DNA of 64,000 nt from Nostocoides sp. (GTDB lineage Bacteria > Actinomycetota > Actinomycetes > Actinomycetales > Dermatophilaceae): NCBI GenBank assembly GCA_016702415.1, contig JADJEA010000001.1:38501-102500 (forward strand). Direction: 5' to 3'. Both the position numbers and the translations under genes were made by a program. The stretch's first letter is position 1, and each line of letters begins with the position of its first letter. Below, piece after piece: positions 53,306-63,054 of this stretch. The notes below the pieces were generated by a model. It was not told the origin of the DNA and made no database searches. It worked only from the letters and a program-made list of their open reading frames with translations.

Positions 53306-55693
53306 GTGACCGACCTGCGAGCCCATGCGGCACGCGCGGTCGACCACTCCCGCGAATCGCTCGTCCAGCGTGGCCGGGATGCCCGCGACCGGCTGGTCGC
53401 CTCCGACCCGGGATTGGGCCGGCTGCGGCATGGGCTGCGCGCGGTCGTCGCCGTCGGCACGACGGTCGTCCTTCAGAGCATCGTCGCGACGGCCGCGGGC
53501 ATCGGCGGTCAGGCATTGCGGCTGCACGTCATGATCGGCGCCGTCGTCGCTCTCAATCTCGCGACGACCCTGCGCGAACCCCGCCGCCGGGTCGTCCTCG
53601 GCACCGCCGCATGGTCGGGCGTCGGGGCGGCGATCGGGGCAGCCGCCGCGGTGCTCGCCGCGCCCTGGCGACCGGTCGTCTTCGTCGTCTTCGTCGCGGT
53701 CACCTTCGCGACCGTCTGGATGCGTCGCTTCGGGCCGCGGTGGTTCACGGCCGGGTTCGTGATGTGGCAGGCGCACTTCTTCGGCCTCTTCCTCCACCCG
53801 CCGATCGGCGCCCTGCCCGGGATGATCGCCGCGTCCTTCCTCTCCACGGCCTGGGTGGCCGTGCTCCTGACGACCGTCCTCGCCGCCGACCCCGAAGCGA
53901 CCCTACGCCGGACCGTCACCGCCCTGCGTGCGCAGGCGCGGGCCACGATCAGTGCCTGCCTCGACGTCATCGACCGGCCCGCGAGCCCCGCAGTCCGGCG
54001 ACGCCTGCGTGCGGAGCAGGTGCGCACCAGTGAGGTCGCCCTGCTCTTCGACGGCCAACTGGCCGACGCCCGTGCCCTTCCCGAGGGCGTCTCCCCGGTA
54101 GCCCTCCGGCAATGGATCGTCGACCTCGAGATCGGCGTCGACGAGACGGCCGGTGCGGTCGTCGACCTCGCCGACCGGCTTGTCGGGGCGCATCCGCCGC
54201 CGGCCCAGGAGGTGGTCCCGGCGGTCCGGGCGGCCCTCGTCGAACTCGGCTGGTCGCGGTATGCCGAGGCGCGCATCGCCCTCGCTCGGCTACGCCAGCA
54301 ACCGCACTGGACGGTGCGGCCGGTCCGGCGGTTCGTCATCGGCGCCGATCTCCTCCTGACCACCGTCGCCGCGTGGACCTCCGGTGCCGTGTTGACCCAG
54401 GCCCGGGTGGGGGACGAACCCACGGACAGCGACCGCGGCCACAGTCCCGACACCATCTCGGGCACCATCTCCGGCACCGGCACCGGCACCAATACCGGGG
54501 CCGAGGGTCCCACCCGGGGGGAGCGCGCGGCATACGAACCCGTGGTCGAACTCCAGGGCGGCGCCCTCCCGGGGAGCCAGGCCCTCGCGGGCGAAGCCAC
54601 CGCGCTCGACGCCCAGCAGCGGTGGTCGGCCGCCCGGGTGCGCTTCACGACTCGGCAGGCGATCCAGGCGGCGACGGCGGCAGCGATCGCGCTCGTCGTC
54701 GGCGATCTCGTCTCGCCACAACGTGCCTACTGGGCGGCGATCGCGGCCTTCGTCACCTTCACCGGGGCGTCGACGACGACGGAGACCGCCCGCAAGGCGA
54801 TCGACCGGACGATCGGCACCCTCATCGGCCTCCTCGCCTCGCTCGCGCTCGCCCAGGTCAGCTCCGGCCGCCCGGTCGTCTCCGGGCTTGTCATGGCGGC
54901 CGGGATCTTCCTCGCGTTCTATGTCCAGGCCCTCTCCACGACATGGATGATCTGCTTCATCACGGTCGTCATCGGCCAGCTCTACGAACTCCTGCGCACC
55001 TTCAGCGAGGACGTCCTCCTCCTGCGGCTGGCCGAGACCGCCGTCGGCGCCGCTGCCGGCATCCTCGTGACGTATGCCGTCCTCCCCCTCCGCGCCCGCG
55101 ACACCCTCGTCGTTGCCCGGCGCACCCTCCTGACCGCGCTCGCCGACCTTCTCGTCGACGCCGGCGGCCTCGTCGGCGATGGGCGGCCACCGGCCCCGGC
55201 CGATCGGGCCCGCCTCTATCGCGAGGTCGTCGCCATGGACGAAGCCGCGCGCCAACTCGCCGCCGGCCACGACAGCCTCATCCGTCCTCGGATCTTCGAC
55301 GCCGACCATGCCGCGCGCCGCCACCGGGTGGCGGTCCTCGGCGTCTGCGCCTCCAGCGCGCGGGCGCTGGTCCAGGCACTGGTCACCCCCGATCGCGCCG
55401 ACGTGGGCGTCCCCGACCCCGAAGCGCCCGCGGCCGGCGAACCCCCGAGCCCCGCCCCACCCGCGATCCCTCCCGCCGTCGCCGACGTATGCCGCGTGCT
55501 CGCCGCCGAGGCCCGCCGCCTCGCCGAGGTGCCCGATCTGAAAGACCAACGCCCCGCCCGGGCGGATATCCCCGGGGTATCGGTCCAGGTGACGGACCTG
55601 CTCGAGGGGGCCGGCGGCATACCCATCCTCGTCGCGCGGCGGGCCCAACGGCTCGCCGATGCCCTCGCCCTCCTGACCCCCCGGCGCCGCTGA
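53306..55693 (+). CDS. FUSC-family (aromatic acid exporter-like) membrane protein
   Basis: 795 aa, GTG start. Two hydrophobic blocks of about six helices (about 35-190 and 450-600) separated by a helical cytoplasmic domain and a low-complexity insert (GTISGTGTGTNTG). Second block ...AYWAAIAAFVTFTGASTTTETARKAIDRTIGTLIGLLASLALAQV is the FUSC_2 signature. Likely efflux pump of aromatic acids or similar compounds; substrate unknown. Confidence 0.85.
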   Translation: MTDLRAHAARAVDHSRESLVQRGRDARDRLVASDPGLGRLRHGLRAVVAVGTTVVLQSIVATAAGIGGQALRLHVMIGAVVALNLATTLREPRRRVVLGTAAWSGVGAAIGAAAAVLAAPWRPVVFVVFVAVTFATVWMRRFGPRWFTAGFVMWQAHFFGLFLHPPIGALPGMIAASFLSTAWVAVLLTTVLAADPEATLRRTVTALRAQARATISACLDVIDRPASPAVRRRLRAEQVRTSEVALLFDGQLADARALPEGVSPVALRQWIVDLEIGVDETAGAVVDLADRLVGAHPPPAQEVVPAVRAALVELGWSRYAEARIALARLRQQPHWTVRPVRRFVIGADLLLTTVAAWTSGAVLTQARVGDEPTDSDRGHSPDTISGTISGTGTGTNTGAEGPTRGERAAYEPVVELQGGALPGSQALAGEATALDAQQRWSAARVRFTTRQAIQAATAAAIALVVGDLVSPQRAYWAAIAAFVTFTGASTTTETARKAIDRTIGTLIGLLASLALAQVSSGRPVVSGLVMAAGIFLAFYVQALSTTWMICFITVVIGQLYELLRTFSEDVLLLRLAETAVGAAAGILVTYAVLPLRARDTLVVARRTLLTALADLLVDAGGLVGDGRPPAPADRARLYREVVAMDEAARQLAAGHDSLIRPRIFDADHAARRHRVAVLGVCASSARALVQALVTPDRADVGVPDPEAPAAGEPPSPAPPAIPPAVADVCRVLAAEARRLAEVPDLKDQRPARADIPGVSVQVTDLLEGAGGIPILVARRAQRLADALALLTPRRR

Positions 55694-55752
55694 CCCGAGG
55701 TCCGTCGCCGGCCTGCGGAGAGACGCCCGAGCGTCCGGGGGTCGCGCCCTGA

Positions 55753-56394
55753 CTACCCGACCTGGGTGTCCACGACCGGCGGGGCGGGCACGAGGTTCCA
55801 CGAGCGGATCGCGCGGACCTCGCGCTCGTGGCCGAGGACGCTGACCGCCCCGGCGTCCAGCGGCAGTTGCGCAGCGAAGCGCACCTCTTGCCGGAGATAG
55901 ACCGCCGTCAGAATCCGCAGCAGGTGCCCGTGCGCAACGAGCGCGACATCTCCGGCCGCCAACGCAGTCTCGATCCGAGCCAGCACCCGCGATGCCCGGG
56001 CCGCCACCTCTTCGACGGTCTCTCCGGGCGTCGCCCCGGGCACGACCCCGTCGGCGAAGACCGACCACGGATGACCCAGCTGCGCCCGAATCTCGGCAGT
56101 CGTCCGGCCTTCGTACCCGCCGTAGTCCCACTCCACGAGATCCGCGTCGAGATGCGGGGTCAGGCCGGCCAGCTCCGCAGTCCGGCGCGCACGCTCCAAC
56201 GGGGAGGCGAGGACGAGCGCGAACCTCCGCCCGCGGACCAGCGGCGCGACCGCCGCCGCGGCCGCCTCCCCAGCCGGGGTCAACGGCACATCCGTCCGGC
56301 CGGTATGCCGACCCTCCCGCGACCAGGCCGTCTCGCCATGGCGCACCAGGACGATCTCGCCGGGTCCCTCCCCGCCGCCCTCCGCTCCCGTCAT
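55753..56394 (-). CDS. Histidine phosphatase-family protein
   Basis: 213 aa. IVLVRHGETAWSREGRHTGRTDVPLT has the phospho-accepting His in RHG; LVLASPLERARRTAEL holds the second Arg, and VALVAHGHLLRIL the second His. Phosphoglycerate mutase-like fold; probably a phosphatase. Confidence 0.9.
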   Translation of the reverse strand: MTGAEGGGEGPGEIVLVRHGETAWSREGRHTGRTDVPLTPAGEAAAAAVAPLVRGRRFALVLASPLERARRTAELAGLTPHLDADLVEWDYGGYEGRTTAEIRAQLGHPWSVFADGVVPGATPGETVEEVAARASRVLARIETALAAGDVALVAHGHLLRILTAVYLRQEVRFAAQLPLDAGAVSVLGHEREVRAIRSWNLVPAPPVVDTQVG

Positions 56395-56432
56395 GCGTGC
56401 AGCCTAAAGGCCGCGGGATCGCCGACCGCCGC

Positions 56433-57296
56433 TCAGACGCGAGCGGCCTCGATCTTGCCGAGGGCCTGCCCGTCGACGATGCCGGGCTCGCTGCTCGGCG
56501 CCGTCATGACATAGAGCGTGCGACCGTCATCGCCGCCGAGGGCACAGGCGAAGGCGTTCTGGCTGGTCTCGACCATGCCCGTGACCTCGCCCCCCTCGGC
56601 ATACCGCACGACGGCGGCTCCCAGCGCGGCGGACACCCAGATCCCGCCCTCCGGGTCGGCACAGATGCCGTCGGGGGCCACCATCTGCGGTGCGGTCGAA
56701 GCCCACACCCGGCGATTGGACAGGCTGCCGTCCTCCGCAACGTCGAACGCCGTCAACTGCAGCCGCAGCGTCTCGGCGAGGACGAGCGTCCGGCCGCCGT
56801 CGAGGAAGACCATCCCGTTGGGGAAGCGCACACCCTCGGCAGCGACGCTCACCGCACCGTCGGGGTCGACCCGCACCAGCCGTGTGGCCCCCGCGGACTC
56901 GTCGGCGAGGATCGTCGGCACATCCCGCTCGGCCATGTCGTGATGCAGGTCGTAGCCGAAGTTGCCGACATACGCCCGCCCGGCGTCATCGGTGAGCAGA
57001 TCGTTGACGTGATAGTCGGCGTATGCCGCGAGGTCGGCGTGGACGGCGAGGGTCCCGTCCGCCTCCAGCCGCAGAACCGTGCGATCCGTCATCGAGGAGA
57101 TGAGTAGCCGCCCGTCCGCGAGCCAGCCCAGGCCGGAGGGCTGCGTCGGCACGTCCACGACCTTGGTCTCGGTTCCGTCCGCGTCGAGGGTGAACACCGC
57201 GCGGCGATAGAAGTCGCTGAACCACAACTTCCCGTCGCGCCAGCGCGGGCCCTCACCGAAAGCCAATCCCTCTGTGACTACGGATGCCGTTGTCAT
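56433..57296 (-). CDS. SMP-30/gluconolactonase-family sugar lactonase
   Basis: 287 aa from ATG 57296 (MTTASVVTEGLAFGEGPRWRDG). Six-bladed propeller with metal ligands in EGPRW (Glu), YHVNDLL (Asn-Asp) and FPNGMVFL/PDGICADPEGGIWV. Hydrolyses an aldonolactone or a related ester. It lies 13 bp after the sugar symporter and downstream of a G6PDH-like gene, which fits sugar oxidation. Confidence 0.88.
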   Translation of the reverse strand: MTTASVVTEGLAFGEGPRWRDGKLWFSDFYRRAVFTLDADGTETKVVDVPTQPSGLGWLADGRLLISSMTDRTVLRLEADGTLAVHADLAAYADYHVNDLLTDDAGRAYVGNFGYDLHHDMAERDVPTILADESAGATRLVRVDPDGAVSVAAEGVRFPNGMVFLDGGRTLVLAETLRLQLTAFDVAEDGSLSNRRVWASTAPQMVAPDGICADPEGGIWVSAALGAAVVRYAEGGEVTGMVETSQNAFACALGGDDGRTLYVMTAPSSEPGIVDGQALGKIEAARV

Positions 57297-57309
57297 CGCA
57301 CTCGTCCTT

Positions 57310-58662
57310 TCACTCGACAGCCACCGCGTCGACGCTACCGCGCCGGGCGGCAAGGAGGGCCGGGAGGTCGCGTTCGGGCACGGCATACCACCGCAGGGGC
57401 AGGAGACCGAGGAGGGCGCTGACCGCCGGCAGGACCGTCAGGGCCAGCCAGATCCCCGACCGCATGGAGCCGGTGACAAAACCATCGCTCTGGTAGCCCA
57501 CCCACGCCACCACCAGCCCGAACACCATCGTCGCCAACGCGCTGTTGAGCTTGGTGACGAAGGTCAGTCCGGCGAAACAGGCTCCGTCGATGCGATCCCC
57601 CGTCAACGCCTCGACGTAGTTCGCGGTGTCCCCGATCATCATCGTCTGGGTGACGGTGTAGGCACCGAGGAAGAGTCCGTTGACGGCGATGGCTGCGGCG
57701 ACCCGGGCGACGGAGGCGTACCCCACGGCATACAGGAGGACATAGCTCAGGCTGAGTCCGATGAGGATGCGACGCATGAACTCCCGCCGGGTCGTATGCC
57801 GAAGCAACCGCGGCGTGGCCAGCGTCGCCACGAGCATCCCCCCGATGAGCGCCGCGCCGAGCACCGTGAAATAGCGGACGTCACCGAACACGACGGCCGC
57901 GACGACCGCCCCGCCGACCTGGATCATCAACTGCCCGAAGCAGAGGACCCCCGAAATCAGGATCAGGAAGAGGGGCCGGTTGGCGGTGAACTGGCGCAGG
58001 GCGGCCCGGAAGGGAAGCGGGTGGGGGCGATGGCGGACCCGCTCGGTGGTGACGAAGAAGGCGAGGGTGAACAGCGCCATACCGATCGATGCGACCACGA
58101 GTGTCGCTCTCCCCCAGCCGGTTCCGGTCGCCTTGGTCCCACCGCCACTCAGGGCGACGGCGAGCGGGGCGCCGACGAGCGTGACGACGGCCAGACCGAG
58201 CATGGCGGCGGTGCGGGCCCAGCCGACGAGGCGGCTGCGGCTCTCGTCGTCGGTGGTGATGACATTCGTCAGGGACCAGTACGGCACATCGCTCGTGGTG
58301 AAGACGACCGACCAGAGGACATAGGCGAGGCCGATGACGACGAGCTTGCGCGTCTCCGAGCCCGCCGGGACGTGGAAGAGCCATGCGGTCAGCGCGGCGA
58401 TCGGCACCGCGGTGATGAGCGGATAGATACGGAAGGTGCCCCACCGGGTGCGAGTGCGGTCGACCAGGAGCCCGACGAGGAGGTCGGAGATGGCATCCCA
58501 CACCTTGCAGGCGCTGAGGATGACGGTCAGGGTGGCGATTCCATTGGTGGACAAGCCCGCTCCGTCATAGAGGTAGGCGAGCAGATAGAGCGCGACCCAG
58601 TTGTAGATGAGGTTCTGGCCGAATCCGGCGACGGCGAACCCGAGGCGCTCACGCGTGTCCAC
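57310..58662 (-). CDS. GPH-family sugar:cation symporter
   Basis: 450 aa, 12 membrane segments. KVWDAISDLLVGLLVDRTRTRWGTFRIYPL is the characteristic GPH loop 2-3 (WDxxxDxxxG, RTRWGxxRP). GTG start 9 bp after a remnant of the G6PDH stop. Its first codons lie in direct-repeat copy 1, and a truncated copy of the same 5' end is found at copy 2. Confidence 0.9.
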   Translation of the reverse strand: MDTRERLGFAVAGFGQNLIYNWVALYLLAYLYDGAGLSTNGIATLTVILSACKVWDAISDLLVGLLVDRTRTRWGTFRIYPLITAVPIAALTAWLFHVPAGSETRKLVVIGLAYVLWSVVFTTSDVPYWSLTNVITTDDESRSRLVGWARTAAMLGLAVVTLVGAPLAVALSGGGTKATGTGWGRATLVVASIGMALFTLAFFVTTERVRHRPHPLPFRAALRQFTANRPLFLILISGVLCFGQLMIQVGGAVVAAVVFGDVRYFTVLGAALIGGMLVATLATPRLLRHTTRREFMRRILIGLSLSYVLLYAVGYASVARVAAAIAVNGLFLGAYTVTQTMMIGDTANYVEALTGDRIDGACFAGLTFVTKLNSALATMVFGLVVAWVGYQSDGFVTGSMRSGIWLALTVLPAVSALLGLLPLRWYAVPERDLPALLAARRGSVDAVAVE

Positions 58663-58720
58663 GGGCGGACTCTACCGATTGGTAACCTCCGTGGGAACCG
58701 GTCCGGCGGACCCGGCGGCA
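58631..58720. repeat. 90-bp direct repeat, left copy
   Basis: About 91% identical (8 mismatches) to 60230-60319. It contains the 3' tail of the G6PDH-like gene (remnant), its stop and the 5' end of the symporter gene. Confidence 0.9.
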
Positions 58721-58802
58721 CGGCGGCGGGCGGGGGGCGACGAGGTGCTGTCGCGCTGGGCCGTGGAGTGGGTCTTGGAGTGGGCGACGGAGTGGCGCGA
58801 GC

Positions 58803-59501
58803 TCACGAGGTGATGACGTCGACACCGAGGGCATCGGCGATCTCGTCGATGAGCGTTCGCCCGGCCCCTGACGTGAGCGAGAGCACGCCCGGCTTTGGAC
58901 GCGCCCACCCGCCACGTTTCGAGGTCACTCGAGTCGAGAAGATGACAGCGACGGCACTGGCGGGCATCGGGCGCCCACCAGCACGACGCAGTTCGCTCTG
59001 CCGAGAATCCCACAGCAGCCCGGCGATGTCGGGATCATCGTCGTAGAAGCCGGCCGCGATCAGCCGGGTGCACGCGTAGTGCTCTGCAGAACTCGAGACC
59101 ACCGCTGTCCGAGGGACACCGAGCCGAGCCAGTTCAGTGTCGCGCAGATCGACCAGGCGCAGATCGCGAGGCGGTGAGACCCTCGCCAGCAGGTAGTTGC
59201 GCAGAGTCACCTCGTAGACGGCACCGACCCCGGGTGCCACGTCATGGAAGACCGTCTCGAGCAAGGCCCCTGCATCGTTGTCGGCCAGGTACATCGTGGG
59301 CACCCATGCTCCCGACGCGTCGCGGAACGGCGCGAAGCAGGTGTCGCCCTTGCCGGGGTTGGGCTCATCGAAGCCCCAGGTGCTGTCGTAACAGCGCCGC
59401 CACTCGAGCCGGGCGGGCAGGTCGACCCGCTTGGCCCGCGTGAGGGAGGCGTAGTCAGCGACCGGGCAGTGGGCAGGGTCGGGACAGTCGGGCCCGCTCA
59501 T
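58803..59501 (-). CDS. RES-domain toxin (MbcT/ParT-like)
   Basis: 232 aa from ATG 59501, which overlaps the antitoxin stop (ATGA). RES core: LEWRRCYDSTWGFDEPN, FAPFRDASGAWVPTMYLADNDAGALLETVFHD, with the Arg, Tyr and Glu expected for NAD+ degradation or ADP-ribosylation, and a C-terminal CTRLIAAGFYDDDPDIAGLLWDSRQ region. In known systems the toxin depletes NAD+. Lower GC in places and no iterated octamers: unlike its neighbours. Confidence 0.88.
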   Translation of the reverse strand: MSGPDCPDPAHCPVADYASLTRAKRVDLPARLEWRRCYDSTWGFDEPNPGKGDTCFAPFRDASGAWVPTMYLADNDAGALLETVFHDVAPGVGAVYEVTLRNYLLARVSPPRDLRLVDLRDTELARLGVPRTAVVSSSAEHYACTRLIAAGFYDDDPDIAGLLWDSRQSELRRAGGRPMPASAVAVIFSTRVTSKRGGWARPKPGVLSLTSGAGRTLIDEIADALGVDVITS

Positions 59502-60088
59502 CCACCAGCGTCGGCCGTGCTCGCGCCGGCGGCGAATCGTTCGGCGGCGCGCTCGGCTCGTGCGCGCGTCTCGGGATTCTCGGCCAACTCGATCGGAACA
59601 CCGCCCGACAGCAGGGAGGTGGGGCCGGTCAGCCACGTCCACGCCTGCCAGGGCGGCACGCCTGCGCTCAGGAGTGGACGCAGCACTCCCGCGAGCTCGT
59701 CTCGTGGACGACCGGCGTCATCGAGTTGAAAGGCGGGGATGCCCGTGCGTCCGCCCGGGACCGGGACGGTCAGCAAGCGGTGTTTGCCGACCAACCGAGC
59801 GACCGCCGTGCGCGTGCTGGCCACCGAGGCATCAGCGCGCATGTAGGCCAACTCTTCATAGGTCAGCCACGGGGTCGCGAGCAGTGCATTGCGCCGCGCG
59901 GCCTCGCGCGCACCTTGGGCGAGGGAGGCCTGGCTGACTGCCTGTGGGTCACGGGCGACCAGCGACTCGATCAGGGCCTTCCGGGCCTCTTGCGAGCGCT
60001 GCCCAGCGACCTCCACCCAATGCCATTCCAGACCTCGCTTCTCAGTCGCCGACAAGCGAGGGGAGGTCTCGCGGGTGTGAATGGTCAT
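59498..60088 (-). CDS. Xre/MbcA/ParS-type antitoxin
   Basis: 196 aa from ATG 60088. N-terminal basic helical part, central HTH-like region (ATPWLTYEELAYMRADASVASTRTAVARLVG) and the C-terminal toxin-binding domain (GVPPWQAWTWLTGPTSLLSGGVPIELAENPETRARAERAAERF), typical of partners of RES toxins. Order antitoxin-toxin with overlap is the family arrangement. Confidence 0.87.
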   Translation of the reverse strand: MTIHTRETSPRLSATEKRGLEWHWVEVAGQRSQEARKALIESLVARDPQAVSQASLAQGAREAARRNALLATPWLTYEELAYMRADASVASTRTAVARLVGKHRLLTVPVPGGRTGIPAFQLDDAGRPRDELAGVLRPLLSAGVPPWQAWTWLTGPTSLLSGGVPIELAENPETRARAERAAERFAAGASTADAGG

Positions 60089-60117
60089 CGTGCTCCGATG
60101 CGAGGCGGTGCTGCAAC

Positions 60118-60143
60118 TGATACATCTGGGCCAGATTCTATCA
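60118..60143 (-). promoter_or_regulatory. Candidate autoregulatory operator of the toxin-antitoxin module
   Basis: Interrupted palindrome TGATA..ATCTGG / CCAGAT..TATCA, 30 bp before the antitoxin start. AT-rich compared with surroundings. Confidence 0.55.
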
Positions 60144-60229
60144 CTTGCATCAGCCATGGCGGTAGGCCGGATGCACGATCCAGCGCCACGGATGCGCCCG
60201 GTGTCCGCGCCCGCGCGGTCGCCCGGGCC

Positions 60230-60319
60230 ACGGCGAACCCGAGCCGCTCACGCGTGTCCGCGGGCGGACGCTACCGATCCGGTACCCCCGTGGGAACCGG
60301 TCCGGCGGACCCGGCGGCA
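60230..60319. repeat. 90-bp direct repeat, right copy
   Basis: Holds the true 3' end of the G6PDH-like gene plus codons for DTRERLGFAVA, the symporter N-terminus, which then breaks off into unrelated sequence. With 58631-58720 it brackets the toxin-antitoxin module. Confidence 0.9.
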
Positions 60320-61628
60320 TACTCGTGCAACGGCACCCGTCCGGACCGGATCGCCTCGACCGCAGGTTCGACGATGCGCCAGCCCTCTTCCGCGGCGCGG
60401 GGGTGCACGGCATACGACCCGGTGCGGTCCAGCAGCGCCCGCACGACGCGGGCGTAGCCGACGAACATCGACTCCCCCGACGACGGCAACCGGCAGACCG
60501 TATGCCGCCCGCTCCCCTCCACAACGCCGGTCACCGTGATCGTCGAGTCGGGCGCGTTGACCCGAAGGGTGTTGGGGCGCAGGGGGATGCCATCGATCGT
60601 CCAGGTCGCTCCGGTGGGCCGGAGGTGGATACGGATCTCCTGCCGGGGGGCGGAGATGGCTTTGCCGGAGCGGAGGATCAGCTCCGCCTCCCGCCAGCCC
60701 GGAAGGTCGGCGGTCACCGTGAGCGCGGCGAAGGTCTCCGTCCGGCGCGCGGGGTCCACGCCGGGCTCGGCGACATAGTCGGGGATGTCCCGCTCCCCGA
60801 CCCGCCCCCGGGTGTAGCGCCCGGCAAGGACCGCGCGCTGGAGTGGTCCGGCGAGACGGACCCGGGGCAGCAGGTCGGCAATCACCGCGCCGGCCCGCGG
60901 ATCGGCCGGCCGGACAACGGATTCGGCGAGTATGAGCCCGAGGGCCTGCAGGAGGTGGGACTGGTGCATATCGCAAATGGCGCCGGTGCGGTCATAGAAG
61001 TCGGCCCGACCGTCCACGGCGACGGTCTCGTCGAAGGTGAGCTCGACGCGGGCGATCCGGTCCCCGCTCAGCCATGCCCGCGCATGAGCATCGGTGTCCC
61101 GCAACGCCATCAGGTCCGCGAATGCGGGCAGCGCCAGGAAGTGGTCGACCCGATGGGCGCGCTCGGGCGGCACGAGGGCCCCGAGGTGCGCGTTGACGGC
61201 CCGCGCCGACGCGAGATCGGTCCCGACCGGCTTCTCCACCGCCAGCGTGACCCCGGGCGGCACACCCACCCGGCCGAGTGCGGCGAGCGCGGCCGCCGTC
61301 ACCGCCGGCGGCAGCGCGAAATAGAGCACGATGTCCCCCGACACGGGGCGAGCACCGCCCGCAGGCCGGCCGGGTCGGTCGCGTCCGCGCGGACGTATGC
61401 CGATCCCGCCACCGCCCGTGCCGTCGCCCTCGAGGTGGGGAACCCGGCGAACGCGCTCGCCACCCGCGCCCGCCAGTCGGGCACCTCCTCGATGCCCGCC
61501 CCGATGAGCCGGACGTCGCGGTCGTCGTCCTCGGACAGCACGCGCGCGAGGCCCGGCAGGAGGAGCGAGGTGGCCAGCGCGCCACCCCCGCCGAGCACGA
61601 CGACGGTCCGCTGGCGGTCGGATGGCAC
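60271..61628 (-). pseudogene. Glucose-6-phosphate dehydrogenase-like protein, single-base frameshift
   Basis: About 452 aa in two frames. N-terminal frame: TVVVLGGGGALATSLLLPGLARVL (NADP site) to AVLAP; second frame: VSGDIVLYFALPPAVTAAALAALG, VEKPVGTDLASARAVNAHL (EKPxG), RVDHFLALPAFADLMALR (catalytic His region) and DMHQSHLLQALGLIL. The break is at GGGG 61345-61348; one base restores it. A divergent Zwf paralogue; sugar substrate may differ from G6P. Confidence 0.8.
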
Positions 61629-61739
61629 GAGCGGAATTATGCGCTCCCCGAGACGGCGGGCCCTGGCGGTGGGCTTGGGGGAGGGCGCTGCGGCGCTAAT
61701 TGGTCAGCGTAGGGGTGGGCGGTCGGCATACGGTGAGGT

Positions 61740-63035
61740 GTGACGTCCCGACGCGAGCTTCGGCGCCGACTCTGGCGCGACCGCGGGTTCGTCATCCTCC
61801 TGATGGCCCGGACTCTCTCGATGCTCGCCCTCGCCTTCGCGCCGGTGGCCCTCGCGTTCGGCATCCTCGACCTGCCGGGTGCCACCGCCTCGACGCTCTC
61901 GGCGGTCCTGGCCGCCGAGTCCGTCGCGCTCGTCGCATTCACCCTGCTCGGTGGGGTCGTCGCCGACCGGTACGCGCGCAATCGCGTTCTCCAGGCGTCC
62001 GATTGGGTGACGGCACTGGTTCACGTCGGTCTTGGGCTCATGCTGCTGACCGGGCACGCGCCGATCGGCGGGCTCCTGGTGGTCTCGTTCCTCGCGGGCG
62101 CCTCCGGGGCGCTGGTCTGGCCGGCGATGACGGGGATCATCCCCCAAGTGGTCCCCCCGGACGCGCTCCAGGAGGGGAATGCCGTCATCGGACTCGGCGG
62201 CAATCTCGCGCGCATCCTGGGCCTGGTCACCGGCGGCATCGTCGTCATCGCCATCGGTGGCGGCTGGGCGCTGATCGGGGCCGGGGCGACGTTCGCCGTC
62301 TCGGGCATCCTCGTCTCACTCCTTCCCCTGGCTTCACCGCCGGCCCAGGAGGCCCGCACGTCGCCCGCGGCCGAGTTGAGGGCGGGCTGGGTCGAGTTCC
62401 GGTCCCGGAGTTGGTTGTGGGCGTGCGTGATCCAGTTCTCGCTCATCGTCATGGTGTGGCAGGCGGGCAATCTCGTGCTGGGACCGGTCGTCGCCAAGGA
62501 GAGCCTCGGTGGGGCGCGAGCCTGGACGACGATCCTGACCGTGGAGTCGCTCGGGCTCGTCGTCGGGGGCCTGATCGCGATGCGCTGGCAGCCGCGGCGG
62601 CCGATCCTCGCCGTCGTCCTCCTCAGTTTCCTCTCCGCGCCGCCCTATTTCCTCCTCGGGACCGGCGCGCCACTTGCCGGTGTCGCCGTCGCCAGCTTCG
62701 GTCTCGGCGCCGCGATCGAACTCCTCACCGTGGTCTGGCAAACGACGATGCAGCGGGAGATCCCGCCCGCCTCCTTGTCGCGGGTCAGTTCGTATGACGC
62801 GCTCGGCTCCCTCCTGCTCGGTCCCCTCGGGCTCGTCCTCGCCGGACCCGCCGCCGACCGGTATGGCGCGAAGCCGGCGCTAGTGGTCTGTGGGATCGTC
62901 ATGCTCGTGGCCTCGACCCTCACCCTCCTGGTCCCGGGGGTGCGCAACTTGCGGTCGACTCCGTCGGGGCCCAGCGGCATACCGGCTCCGGACTCGCCGG
63001 CCGACATCGGACCGGTGGTCGGCCTGCCCTCCTGA
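61740..63035 (+). CDS. MFS transporter
   Basis: 431 aa, GTG start. Twelve membrane segments; LLGGVVADRYARNRVLQASD is the loop 2-3 motif and NAVIGLGGNLARILGLVTGGIVV segment 5. Similar overall to the exporter at 43307. The C-terminus is a disordered Pro/Ser tail. Divergent from the G6PDH-like gene. Substrate unknown. Confidence 0.88.
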   Translation: MTSRRELRRRLWRDRGFVILLMARTLSMLALAFAPVALAFGILDLPGATASTLSAVLAAESVALVAFTLLGGVVADRYARNRVLQASDWVTALVHVGLGLMLLTGHAPIGGLLVVSFLAGASGALVWPAMTGIIPQVVPPDALQEGNAVIGLGGNLARILGLVTGGIVVIAIGGGWALIGAGATFAVSGILVSLLPLASPPAQEARTSPAAELRAGWVEFRSRSWLWACVIQFSLIVMVWQAGNLVLGPVVAKESLGGARAWTTILTVESLGLVVGGLIAMRWQPRRPILAVVLLSFLSAPPYFLLGTGAPLAGVAVASFGLGAAIELLTVVWQTTMQREIPPASLSRVSSYDALGSLLLGPLGLVLAGPAADRYGAKPALVVCGIVMLVASTLTLLVPGVRNLRSTPSGPSGIPAPDSPADIGPVVGLPS

Positions 63036-63054
63036 CGGGCGTCGTCGTCCCGTC
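63034..63054 (+). terminator. Weak stem-loop after the MFS gene
   Basis: GACGGG and CCCGTC with a 9-nt loop, overlapping the end of the stop codon region. Only six pairs. Confidence 0.3.

Noticed and set aside
53306..55752. 546-aa frame overlapping the FUSC gene
   Set aside because: Arg/Pro-rich shadow frame with no membrane segments, whereas the chosen frame has the FUSC topology.
58720..58802. GGAGTGGG-type tandem repeats after the toxin gene
   Set aside because: Three degenerate short units only; too weak to call an element.
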